Part shown: positions 35,021 to 43,661 of the stretch, piece after piece | How the letters are laid out: every line of letters begins with the position of its first letter | Position numbering within the stretch: position 1 is the stretch's first letter | Origin: Pseudomonadota bacterium | Lineage (GTDB): Bacteria; Pseudomonadota; Alphaproteobacteria; Acetobacterales; Acetobacteraceae | DNA length: 64,000 nt | Assembly: GCA_021847995.1 (NCBI GenBank) | Contig: JAJZNE010000178.1 | Coordinates: 1 to 64,000 of the forward strand | Direction of reading: 5' to 3' | Program-made: the position numbers and the translations under genes | The notes under the pieces: model-generated | Database searches by the model: none | What the model saw: the letters and a program-made list of their open reading frames with translations, nothing else | Told to the model about the DNA's origin: nothing

Positions 35021-36382
35021 GTGAAGCGCCGGCTCCTGCTGTGGCCGCGCAGCCTGGGCGGGCGCACGGCGCTGGTGCTGCTGATCTCGCTCACGCTGGT
35101 GCAGGTGGCGGGGCTTGCGATCCACGCGCTCGACCGGCGCGATGCGCTGCGTTTCGCGCAACTGCGCGATGTCGCGGTGCGGGCCGCCAGCATCTACCGT
35201 ACCATCGCGCTCGCCGATCCCGACAACCGCGTCGGCGTGGTGCGCGCGATCGATGCGCGCGAGGGTGGCACGGCGGTCAGCCTGGACGACGGCCCCCCGG
35301 TTTCCGCACTGCCGCCCGCCTTTCCCGAACTGCAACGGCTGCTGCGGGTGAACATGCTGCTGGTGCCGATGCCGCCGGCGCTGCGCCCGCGCGCCTTCGT
35401 CTGGCTCGGTGAGCCGGCGGCGCGGCAGATGCTGATCGGCATGCAGATGCCGGACGGGCTATGGGTCAATGTCCGCCTGCCGCTGGCGCCGGCGCGCTGG
35501 TTCCTGTCGGGGACGTTCCTTGCTGCGTTCCTGCTGATGACGGCGGCGGCAGGCGGGCTGACGCTGTGGGCGGTGCGGCGGCTGACGCGGCCGGTGGCGA
35601 CGCTGGCGGCGGCGGCGGAACGGCTCGGGCGCGACGTGAACGCGGCGCCGCTGCCGGAGGACGGGCCGGAGGAGATCGCCAAGGCGGCGGCGGCGTTCAA
35701 CACCATGGCGGCGCGCATCCGCCGCTTCCTCGCCGACCGCAACTTCATGCTCGCCGCGATCGGCCACGACCTGCGCACACCGATCACGCGGCTCAAGCTG
35801 CGCGCCGAGTTCATCGAGGATGAGGAGCTTCGGCGCAAGACGCTCGCCGATCTCGACGAGCTGGAGGCGATGGTCGCCGCCACCCTCGCTTTCGGCCGCG
35901 AGACGCTGAGCGACGAGGCGCCGGCGCCGCTCGACCTTGCCGAACTGCTGCGCACGCTGCTGGACGAGGCCGCGGATGCCTGGCCGGAGGCGGCGGAGCG
36001 CTGCACCTATCGGGGACCGGACCACCTGACCGTGAGCGCCCGGCCGCTCGCGCTCAAGCGGGCCTTGACCAACCTCGTCGGCAATGCGGTGAAATACGGC
36101 GGCGGCGCACGGATCACGCTGCTTCCGGCCGGGCAGGCGCGGATGCCGGGCGGCATGGTGACGGTGCTGGTGGAGGACGACGGTCCGGGGATCGACCCGG
36201 AGGAGACGGAGCGGGTGTTCCAGCCCTTCGTCCGCCTGGAGGCGAGCCGCAACCGGGAGACCGGCGGCGTCGGCCTCGGCCTGACGATCGCGCGCAACAT
36301 CCTGCGCGCGCATGGCGGCGATGCCGTGATCGCCCCCCGCGCCGGCGGGGGCACCCGCGCCACCGCGACCCTGCCGGCCTGA
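35021..36382 (+). CDS. EnvZ-type sensor histidine kinase
   Basis: A 453-residue membrane sensor. Two transmembrane helices (about 15-36 and 161-185) frame a periplasmic loop of about 125 residues, then a HAMP domain (RRLTRPVATLAAAAERLG). The dimerisation/phosphoacceptor segment is LAAIGHDLRTPITRL with His249; the ATPase has N-box NLVGNAVKYG, EDDGPGIDPEE and GGVGLGLTIARNILRAHGG. This is the EnvZ/OmpR kinase type. Start is GTG 35021, chosen because it follows the regulator stop by seven bases and opens the hydrophobic N-terminus. The periplasmic signal is unknown. Confidence 0.93.
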   Translation: MKRRLLLWPRSLGGRTALVLLISLTLVQVAGLAIHALDRRDALRFAQLRDVAVRAASIYRTIALADPDNRVGVVRAIDAREGGTAVSLDDGPPVSALPPAFPELQRLLRVNMLLVPMPPALRPRAFVWLGEPAARQMLIGMQMPDGLWVNVRLPLAPARWFLSGTFLAAFLLMTAAAGGLTLWAVRRLTRPVATLAAAAERLGRDVNAAPLPEDGPEEIAKAAAAFNTMAARIRRFLADRNFMLAAIGHDLRTPITRLKLRAEFIEDEELRRKTLADLDELEAMVAATLAFGRETLSDEAPAPLDLAELLRTLLDEAADAWPEAAERCTYRGPDHLTVSARPLALKRALTNLVGNAVKYGGGARITLLPAGQARMPGGMVTVLVEDDGPGIDPEETERVFQPFVRLEASRNRETGGVGLGLTIARNILRAHGGDAVIAPRAGGGTRATATLPA

Positions 36383-36684
36383 CCGCGGCTTGCGGGCGAA
36401 CACCGGAGATTGCGGGCCGATCGGGGCGAAACGAGATACCGCCGGAAGACATAAATCCCAAACGATATCCATTCCGTTCTGTGTAACGAACTTGATTGGA
36501 CTTCGGCGATGGATAATGATATTTCGTCGCTCTGATCCATGTGGCGAGCAGGTCGATTGCAGACGCCGGCACCATTACATGAAATTCAGCGACCGCCGGG
36601 CGGTGCCGGCCTGTTCGGCTGCATTAACGAAATGTTGGTAACTGCACCGGGAAAGTTGCACTTTCCGCACGGCGAGGGGCCGGG
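36383..36684. promoter_or_regulatory. 302-bp AT-richer intergenic region before the MHYT protein
   Basis: No gene seen. From about 36440 to 36660 the base composition falls clearly below that of the flanks. A perfect inverted repeat GAAAGT-TGC-ACTTTC lies at 36651-36665, 19 bases before the start codon of the c-di-GMP protein, where it could be an operator or a 5'-UTR hairpin. A shorter repeat CGTT-N6-AACG is near 36475-36490. Confidence 0.4.
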
Positions 36685-39045
36685 ATGCTGAACATCTTCG
36701 CCTGCATCACCGGGCAGCATGATCGGTCCCTGGTGGCGCTGGCGGTGCTGGTTGCGCTTCTGGCGAGCGCCGCCGCGATCGGTTCGCTGCGCCGCGCGAT
36801 CGTTGCCTCCGACCGGCTGCGCCTCGCGTGGCTCGCCAGCGCCGCGACGGCCTATGGCTGCGGCATCTGGGCGACGCATTTCATTGCCATGCTGGCCTGG
36901 CTGCCGGCCGATGGCCTCGGCTATGCGCTGCCGCGCACGGCACTGTCGCTGGCGGTGGCGGCACTCGGCAGCCTCGCCGCCTTCACGCTCGCGGTGCAGG
37001 GCCGGCCGGCGGGCTGGGGCACCGCGCTCGGCGGCGTGATGCTCGGCAGCGCCATCGCCGCCATGCACTTCGTCGGCATGACGGCGCTGCGCCTGGGCGA
37101 TCTGGTGGCCTATCAAGTGGGCTACATCGCCGCCGCGGTCACGATCGGCATCGCGACCGCGACCGCGGCGTTGTGGGCGGTGCGCCAGCGGCACCTGATT
37201 GCCGCCGTCATCCTGTTCGTGCTGGCGATCTGCGGGCTGCATTTCACCGCCATGACCGGTGCCATGCTGACCCCGCCCGCGGAGGCCATGATCGCCACCG
37301 GCATGTCGCGCGACCTGCTGGCGGTCGCCATCGCCGGGTTGGCCGTCCTGGTGCTGTCGCTCGCCCTGCTCAGCGCCGTACTCGACCGCCATCTGGCGCT
37401 GCGCCGGATGGCGGAGGCAGGCCGGCTGCGGCGTTTCGCCGATGCGACCTTCGAGGGCATCCTGTTCCTCTGCGATGGCCGGGTGATCGACGCCAATGCC
37501 GCCATCTGCACGCTGCTCGGCCGCGACCGCACGGAATTGCTGGAGCTGCCGGTGGAACGTTTGCTGGCGCTGCCGTTCCGCCCCGAAACAGTCCCGTCGG
37601 GCCACGCCGCGGAGGCGGAGCTGCTCGGCAGCGGCGGCATCCGCCGGCCGGTCGAGGTGCTGTGCCGGCGGCTCGGCGACGCGGCACGGCGCGAATGCGT
37701 GCTGGTGGTGCGCGACCTGACCGACCGGCGGGAGGCGGAGCAGCGCATCCGGTATCTCGCCCATCACGACAGCCTGACCGGCCTGCCGAACCGCCGCCTG
37801 TTGCAGGACCGGCTGGCGCAGGCCGTTTCCATCGCCGAGCGGACCGGGCACGGGCTGGCGGTGCTGAGCCTCGATATCGACGGGTTCAGGGCGGTCAACG
37901 AAATGCTCGGCCCGACCGGCGGCGATGCCGTGCTGCTGGAAGTGGGCAGGCGCCTCGCCGCCTGCCTGCGCGATTCGGACACGGTGGCACGGCTGGACGG
38001 CGACGCCTTCGCGATCGTGCAATCCTTCGGTGACCAGCCGCGCGGCGCCGCCGGGCTGGCCGAGCGCATCCTGCGGCTGGTCGCCGAGCCGATCGAACAG
38101 AATGACCAGCGCGCCATCGTCGGCGTCAGCATCGGCATCGCACTGTTTCCCTCCGACGCCAGTGCGCCGGACATATTGCTGCGCAATGCCGATCTCGCGC
38201 TCGGCCGGGCCAAACAGGACGGGCGCGGCGTGTTCCGCTTCTTCGAGCCGGACATGGACGCGCGCCTGCGGCTGCGCAGCCGCCTCGAACAGGATCTGCG
38301 CGCCGCCATGATGCGCCGCGAGCTGCGCCTGCACTATCAGCCGCTGCTGGACACGACGACGCTGGCGATCGAGGGTTTCGAGGCGCTGCTGCGCTGGGAA
38401 CATCCGGAACGCGGCTTCATCTCTCCCGCCGAATTCATTCCTGTCGCGGAGGAGTGCGGGCTGATCGGCGCGCTCGGCCAGTGGGTGCTGGAAACCGCCT
38501 GCGCCGAGGCGGCGTCCTGGCTGCGGCCGTGGCGCGTCGCCGTCAATCTCTCGCCGGCGCAGTTCCACCAGCGCCATCTCGCCGGCACCGTGCGCGACAT
38601 CCTCAACCGCACCGGTCTTGCGCCGTCGCGGCTGGAACTTGAAATCACCGAGGGCATCCTGATCGATGATGCCGAACGGGCGCTGGCGACGCTGCGCGAA
38701 CTCAAGGCCCTCGGCGTACGGATCGCGCTCGACGATTTCGGCACCGGCTATTCCTCGCTCAGCTATCTGCGGCGCTTCCCGTTCGATAAGCTGAAGATCG
38801 ACGCCTCCTTCGTGCAGGCACTCGGCGACGGCGGCGAGGCCGATGCGATCGTGCGCGCGATCGTCGCCCTGGGCCGCAGCCTGAGCCTGCACATCACCGC
38901 CGAAGGGGTGGAGACGGCGGAGCAGTTGCGGCTGCTGCGCGCCCAGTCCTGCGACGAGGTGCAGGGCTTCCTGCTCGGCCGTCCGCTGCCTGCCACGGCC
39001 CTGCCGGCGATGGGCGCGGGGGTTCCGGAACCCGCGCCTGCGTGA
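36685..39045 (+). CDS. MHYT-PAS-GGDEF-EAL c-di-GMP phosphodiesterase
   Basis: A 786-residue membrane signalling protein. Residues 1-245 carry the seven-helix MHYT sensor with three motifs in variant form: THFIAM (64-69), MHFVGM (127-132) and HFTAM (186-190). A PAS-like segment follows (LRRFADATFEGILFLCDGRV). The GGDEF domain begins with HDSLTGLPNRRLLQDR, but its active-site loop reads DGDAF (438-442) in place of GGDEF, so cyclase activity is unlikely. The EAL domain is intact: EAL at 566-568, VNLSPAQF, EITEGILID, DDFGTGYSSLSYL and AEGVETAEQ. The likely net activity is c-di-GMP hydrolysis tuned by a diffusible ligand (oxygen, CO or NO are proposed for MHYT). Confidence 0.93.
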   Translation: MLNIFACITGQHDRSLVALAVLVALLASAAAIGSLRRAIVASDRLRLAWLASAATAYGCGIWATHFIAMLAWLPADGLGYALPRTALSLAVAALGSLAAFTLAVQGRPAGWGTALGGVMLGSAIAAMHFVGMTALRLGDLVAYQVGYIAAAVTIGIATATAALWAVRQRHLIAAVILFVLAICGLHFTAMTGAMLTPPAEAMIATGMSRDLLAVAIAGLAVLVLSLALLSAVLDRHLALRRMAEAGRLRRFADATFEGILFLCDGRVIDANAAICTLLGRDRTELLELPVERLLALPFRPETVPSGHAAEAELLGSGGIRRPVEVLCRRLGDAARRECVLVVRDLTDRREAEQRIRYLAHHDSLTGLPNRRLLQDRLAQAVSIAERTGHGLAVLSLDIDGFRAVNEMLGPTGGDAVLLEVGRRLAACLRDSDTVARLDGDAFAIVQSFGDQPRGAAGLAERILRLVAEPIEQNDQRAIVGVSIGIALFPSDASAPDILLRNADLALGRAKQDGRGVFRFFEPDMDARLRLRSRLEQDLRAAMMRRELRLHYQPLLDTTTLAIEGFEALLRWEHPERGFISPAEFIPVAEECGLIGALGQWVLETACAEAASWLRPWRVAVNLSPAQFHQRHLAGTVRDILNRTGLAPSRLELEITEGILIDDAERALATLRELKALGVRIALDDFGTGYSSLSYLRRFPFDKLKIDASFVQALGDGGEADAIVRAIVALGRSLSLHITAEGVETAEQLRLLRAQSCDEVQGFLLGRPLPATALPAMGAGVPEPAPA

Positions 39046-39069
39046 AGCGCGACGGCGCGCGGACGGTGA

Positions 39070-41250
39070 TCAGCTGGTCACCGTCGCGCGGATGTCGCCG
39101 CTGCGGGTCAGCACGGTCGCGGACACCGACTCGCCGTGCCCCTGCACCAGCACGTCGATGCGCGCGCCGCCGACGGCAAGACCGGTGAGGCGGATGCGGT
39201 CGGTGAACGCCGGCATCACCGGACGGTCGAAGGTGACGGTGCGGCTCTCCGGCTCGAAGCCGATGCCGAGGCAGGCTTGCAGCAAAGCGAGCGGCGCCGC
39301 CGCCGACCACGCCTGCGGGACGCAGGCGACCGGGTAGAAGGTCGGCCCCTGGCCGCGCCGGCGCGGAAAGCCGCAGAACAGTTCCGGCAGGCGGCGCAGA
39401 TCGATATAGGTCGCCGCCTCGAACAGCCCGTCCAGCACCCGCGCCGCCTCCCGCCGCATCCCGTAACGGCCGAGGCCGAGGCCGATCAGCGCATTGTCGT
39501 GCGGCCAGACGGACCCGTTGTGGTATGACATCGGGTTGTAGCGCGCCTCGCCGGTGCCGATGGTGCGCACCCCCCAGCCGGAGAAGAACGCGCTGCCGAG
39601 CAACTGCCCGGCGACGCGGGCGGCCCGCTCGGCCGAGGGAACGCCGGCGAGCAGCAGGTGGCCGGCATTGGAACTGCGCACGCGGCACGGCTGCTTCGCC
39701 CCGTCGAGCGCCAGCGCGTAGGTGCCGATCTCCTCGCACCAATACGCCTGCTCGATGCGCCGCTTCAGCGCATCCGCCTGGGTGCGCAGCACCTTGGCGC
39801 GGCCATGATCGCCGAGTGCCGCGGCGATGCGCGCACCGGCGCGGCGGGCCTGATGCACGTAGCCCTGCACTTCGACCAGAGCGATCGGCCCCTGCGCGAG
39901 GCTGCCGTCGGCGTGAAAGACCGAATCGTGGCTGTCCTTCCAGCCCTGGTTGGCCAGCCCGGTCTGCGTCATGCGGTGGTATTCGATGAAGCCGTCGCCG
40001 TCGCGATCGCCGAAGCGGTCGATCCAGTCGAGGGCAGCGGCGATGTGCGGCCACAGCGCCTGCACGGTCGCGAGATCGCCGGTGCGGCGCAGATAGTCGC
40101 CGGCCAGCATGACGAACAGCGGCGTCGCATCGACACTGCCGTAGTAGCGGCGGAACGGCACTTCCCTGAGCTCTGCCATTTCGCCGTGCCGCACCTCGTG
40201 CAGGATCTTGCCCGGCTCGGCATCGGCGTCGGGATCGGGGCTGTTCGCCTGGTTGGCGGCGAGGTAACGCAGCACGCCGCGCGCCACCGCCGGGTCCATC
40301 CACAGCATCATGGTCGCGGTGATCAGCGCATCGCGCCCGAACGCCGTGCTGTACCAGGGAATCCCGGCATAGGGATAGGCACCGAGATCGGTGTCGGTGA
40401 TCAGCATGTAAAGGTCGGAGACGGAGCGGCGCACCGCCTCGTTGAAGATCTCGTTGCCGGTCTCGATCGCGGTGGCGCGCCCGGCGGAACGGCGGAGTGC
40501 GCGGCGCGCGTCACGCAGGGCGATGAAGAATGCCTCCGCCGGCGGGGCGGCGCGTGCCTCCTGCGGCATGCAGCGCACCTCGACATAAAGGGTGACGCGC
40601 TCGCCGGGCGCGAGATGCAGCGCGAAGATGGCACGCCCGGGCTCGATCCGCTCGGGCGCCGGGGCGAAGCGCAGGCGGGTGCGCCGCGCAGCGCCATCGA
40701 GGCCGGAATAGGCGAGGGTCACCGTATCGTGCCCGATCTGCGGGGCATGCACGGTGCCGCGGCGCGGCCGGCGCTGCCCGCGCACCTCGAACAGATCGGC
40801 GAAATCCGCGGAAAAGCGCAGTTCGAGCGCGAAGGTCTGCGCCGTGTCGGCGTAGCTGCGCACGGCGAGACGCTGGTGACAGGCCCCCTCGAACACGAAG
40901 CAGGACCGGCGGATATGCACAAGATCGTGCTCCAGCAGCAATCTCTCACCGTCGAACAGATCGGGATTGGTAAGATCGCAGGTGAGGCTGGCGTTGTCCT
41001 CCCGCATGTCGGAGGACAGCAGCAGCGGGTGCTGGCCGTTGAGAAACAGATCGAGACGGGAGAGATGGCGTGTGTCGCGGAAATAGAGGCCGCCGGGATT
41101 GCCCTGCCCGGCGAGCACGTCGCCGGCGTGGTCGAACACGCCGAAGGTATCGCCGTGCTTGAGCGTGCGCGGGCGCTGCACCTGCAGGCTGGCGGTGGCC
41201 GCGACGAAGAACGCATCGACGGCCGCGCCGGCCTTGGTCTGTTCCGTCAT
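39070..41250 (-). CDS. amylo-alpha-1,6-glucosidase (glycogen debranching type)
   Basis: A 726-residue cytoplasmic protein with the N-terminal GDE_N beta domain (GNPGGLYFRDTRHLSRLD, LFLNGQHPLLLSSD) and a C-terminal (alpha/alpha)6 barrel. The barrel shows YPYAGIPWYSTAFGRDALIT, the acidic DRFGDRDGDGFIEYHR, NQGWKDSHDSVFHADG and VRSSNAGHLL. This is the GDE_C/GH15-like architecture of bacterial amylo-alpha-1,6-glucosidase family proteins, which trim branched glucans or related oligosaccharides. No other glycogen genes are in the window. It converges with the c-di-GMP gene, 24 bp apart. Confidence 0.9.
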   Translation of the reverse strand: MTEQTKAGAAVDAFFVAATASLQVQRPRTLKHGDTFGVFDHAGDVLAGQGNPGGLYFRDTRHLSRLDLFLNGQHPLLLSSDMREDNASLTCDLTNPDLFDGERLLLEHDLVHIRRSCFVFEGACHQRLAVRSYADTAQTFALELRFSADFADLFEVRGQRRPRRGTVHAPQIGHDTVTLAYSGLDGAARRTRLRFAPAPERIEPGRAIFALHLAPGERVTLYVEVRCMPQEARAAPPAEAFFIALRDARRALRRSAGRATAIETGNEIFNEAVRRSVSDLYMLITDTDLGAYPYAGIPWYSTAFGRDALITATMMLWMDPAVARGVLRYLAANQANSPDPDADAEPGKILHEVRHGEMAELREVPFRRYYGSVDATPLFVMLAGDYLRRTGDLATVQALWPHIAAALDWIDRFGDRDGDGFIEYHRMTQTGLANQGWKDSHDSVFHADGSLAQGPIALVEVQGYVHQARRAGARIAAALGDHGRAKVLRTQADALKRRIEQAYWCEEIGTYALALDGAKQPCRVRSSNAGHLLLAGVPSAERAARVAGQLLGSAFFSGWGVRTIGTGEARYNPMSYHNGSVWPHDNALIGLGLGRYGMRREAARVLDGLFEAATYIDLRRLPELFCGFPRRRGQGPTFYPVACVPQAWSAAAPLALLQACLGIGFEPESRTVTFDRPVMPAFTDRIRLTGLAVGGARIDVLVQGHGESVSATVLTRSGDIRATVTS

Positions 41251-41328
41251 GTTGTTCGCTCCGGTTGCCTCAACCGTGCCATCAACTGCGCGGGAGCACG
41301 GCGGTTCCCGGGCCGGAAAAACCCGTGT

Positions 41329-41865
41329 TCACGCGGCCGGGGAGTAGAACGCGGCAAGCGGCAGGTGCACAGTGATCTCAGGCAGGTCGAGCACTGCTTC
41401 CGCGCCCTCGATGACCTCCGGCCGCCAGTTGTCGTCCCGGCGCAGCACGGTCGCATGCGGCCGGTCCTGCGCGAGCAGGACATAGGCGCGCAGGGCCGGA
41501 ATGGTGGCGTATTCGGCAGGCTTGACGCGGCGGTCGGTCAGCCCGGTGCCCGGCGCAAGGATCCCGAAGATGACCACCGGCGCGACGTGGTCGTCTGCCG
41601 GATCGAAGGTGCCACAGGCAACCTTCGCGTCGGGGTAACGCACCCTGCCGGCCGGCAGCACCTTCACGTTCTCGCCGAAGGCCGCGCAGGGCGGATGGAG
41701 GCGCGCGTCAAGCGCCGCCAGCAGGCGCCGTGCGATGCGGCCGGCCGCGATGGTGCCGCCGGTCATTGCCACCGGCTGAATGCCGTCGAATTCGCAGCGC
41801 AGCGGCTGCAACCGCTCCCAGGCGAGGAATTCCTCCAACAGCAGCGGCTTCAGCGAGGCACTCAC
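41329..41865 (-). CDS. Uma2 family protein, active site apparently lost
   Basis: A 178-residue protein of the Uma2 (DUF820) group, a PD-(D/E)XK nuclease-like fold abundant in cyanobacteria and alphaproteobacteria. The first acid is present as Asp79 in RVRYPDAKV. The second strand, usually VVxEVLSPST, reads VVIFGILAPGT with Gly101 in the place of the catalytic Glu, and the basic residue after it survives as Lys115. The N-terminal LEEFLAWERLQ and C-terminal ITVHLPLAAFY are typical. The protein is therefore probably not a nuclease. It follows the outer-membrane efflux gene by ten bases on the same strand, with no known functional link. Confidence 0.85.
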   Translation of the reverse strand: MSASLKPLLLEEFLAWERLQPLRCEFDGIQPVAMTGGTIAAGRIARRLLAALDARLHPPCAAFGENVKVLPAGRVRYPDAKVACGTFDPADDHVAPVVIFGILAPGTGLTDRRVKPAEYATIPALRAYVLLAQDRPHATVLRRDDNWRPEVIEGAEAVLDLPEITVHLPLAAFYSPAA

Positions 41866-41875
41866 TGTCGCCTCC

Positions 41876-43555
41876 TCACAGGACGTTATCCATCAGCGAC
41901 CCGCCCTTCTCGCCGCCCGGCTTGTCCGGCAGGTCGGGTTCCCAGCCGCCGCCGAGCGCCTTGTAGATCTGCACGAGATCGGTCGAGACGCTGGTGACGC
42001 TGTCGGTGAGCTGCTGTTCGGCGGCCAGCAGGTTCTGCTCGGCCTCCAGCACCGAAAGGAAGTCGGCGACGCCCTGGCCATAGCGGTCCTGCGCCAGTTG
42101 CACGGCGCGGCGGTTCTGCACCACCGCCTGCTCCAGCCGGTTGTGCCGGTGCTGCTCGGCGTCGTAGGCGATCAGGCCGTTGCTTACCTCGTGCAGCGCG
42201 TTCAGCACCGTGCGCTGATAGGCGATCGCCGCTTCCTTCTGCTGGTCCTGCCGCAATTCCAGCACCCGGTGCAGCATCCCGCCCTCGAAGATCGGCAGGC
42301 TGACATAGGGGCCGAAAGAGTAGTTGCCGGCATTGTACCAGGAACCCAGGTATTTCGCCTCGATCGCCTGCAACCCGATGCTGCCCGAGATGACGAAGCG
42401 CGGATAGAAATCGGCGACGGCAACGCCGACGGTCGCGGTCGCCTGATGCAGCTGCGACTCCGCCTCCCGGATGTCGGGACGCCGGCGCGCGAGTTCCGAG
42501 GGCAGGCCGACCGGCACCTGCGGCGGCACCGGCGGAATCGGGTGCGTGACCGACAATTCCGCCTGCATGCTGTCCGGCGGCTGGCCGACCAGAAAGGCGA
42601 TGGCGTTGATGATCTGCCGCTCCTGCCCGCGCAGCGAGGGCAACTGGCTTTCCACCGTTTCCACCTGTGCTGCCGCGTTGGCGACATCGAGGTCGGTGGT
42701 GACGCCGCCGGTTGCGCGCTGCTGCGTCAGATCGAGGCTCTGCTTCGCGGTATCGAGATTGCGTTCGGTGATCTCGATGTTGCGCTGCACGCCGCGCAAC
42801 TGGATGTAGTCGCGCGCCATCTCGGCCAGCGCGGTCAGCAGTACGTCGCGCTGGGCGTCGGCGTTCTGCTGGATCGCCGCCTGCGCCGATTCGATGTTGC
42901 GGCGCACGCGGCCCCACAGATCGATCTCCCACGACGTGTCGAAGCCGAACTGGTAGAGGTTAAAAGGCTGGAACAACTGGCCGAGATTGGGCACCCCGCC
43001 CTGCGTGCCGGCCAGACCGTTGGCGCCCGTGGCACCCGGCGTCGCGGAAAGGGGCGTGTTGGCCAGCCCGCCGGTGCTGGCGCTGCTGCTGTGGGAGGAG
43101 GCGGTGGTCGGCGCGCCGGGCAGCGGAAACAGCCCGAGCACGCCCTCGCGCGCCAGCAATTGGCGTGTGTAGTTCGCGTTGGCATCCACCGTCGGCAGCA
43201 GATTGGCCTGCGCGACGCCGAACGAGGCGCGGCTTTCGGCGAGCCGCATGCTCGCCGTCTGCACGTCGAAATTGGCCGCTGCCAGCCGCTTCTCCAGCGC
43301 CGTCAGTTCGTCGTCATGGAACACCGTCCACCATTGCGGATCGACCGGCTGCGGCACCGCGGTGCTGATCGTGTCCTTGACCGGCTTGACCGGCGCCGGG
43401 CTGCCGGCGGTCCAGGAGGATGGAGTCCACTGCGGCGTCGGCGGCTTGTAATCGGGACCGACCGGGGCGCAGCCCGCCACGGCCGCGATCAGCGCCAGTC
43501 CGGCGGTGCGGGAAGGCAGGAAATGGCGGGACACGTTGAAACTCCGGCATGACAT
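41876..43555 (-). CDS. RND efflux outer-membrane lipoprotein, NodT/OprM type
   Basis: A 559-residue TolC-like channel subunit. The N-terminus SRTAGLALIAAVAGCAPVGPDYKPP has a lipobox (VAGC) followed by the family opening GPDYKPP. The two outer-membrane efflux repeats are visible with SWEIDLWGRVRRNIESA, DYIQLRGVQRNIEITERN and SWYNAGNYSFGPYVSLPIFEGG. A low-complexity insert rich in Ala, Ser and Gly lies near residues 115-165. RND pump and membrane-fusion genes that usually accompany it are absent, so it is an orphan partner. It is divergent from the dipeptidase gene (106 bp). Confidence 0.92.
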   Translation of the reverse strand: MSCRSFNVSRHFLPSRTAGLALIAAVAGCAPVGPDYKPPTPQWTPSSWTAGSPAPVKPVKDTISTAVPQPVDPQWWTVFHDDELTALEKRLAAANFDVQTASMRLAESRASFGVAQANLLPTVDANANYTRQLLAREGVLGLFPLPGAPTTASSHSSSASTGGLANTPLSATPGATGANGLAGTQGGVPNLGQLFQPFNLYQFGFDTSWEIDLWGRVRRNIESAQAAIQQNADAQRDVLLTALAEMARDYIQLRGVQRNIEITERNLDTAKQSLDLTQQRATGGVTTDLDVANAAAQVETVESQLPSLRGQERQIINAIAFLVGQPPDSMQAELSVTHPIPPVPPQVPVGLPSELARRRPDIREAESQLHQATATVGVAVADFYPRFVISGSIGLQAIEAKYLGSWYNAGNYSFGPYVSLPIFEGGMLHRVLELRQDQQKEAAIAYQRTVLNALHEVSNGLIAYDAEQHRHNRLEQAVVQNRRAVQLAQDRYGQGVADFLSVLEAEQNLLAAEQQLTDSVTSVSTDLVQIYKALGGGWEPDLPDKPGGEKGGSLMDNVL

Positions 43556-43661
43556 GAGGGCAAACTTTGCCCCCGCCTGCCGCGCGGCACAACCATCCCC
43601 GCTTCACGCGCCGCGGCGCCGGGCGCATAACCGCCCTCCGGTGGCAGACGGAGGACAGGCG

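Noticed and set aside
36586-38892. A 768-codon open frame opposite the MHYT-GGDEF-EAL gene
   Set aside because: Same reason; it also crosses the intergenic region without any ribosome site.
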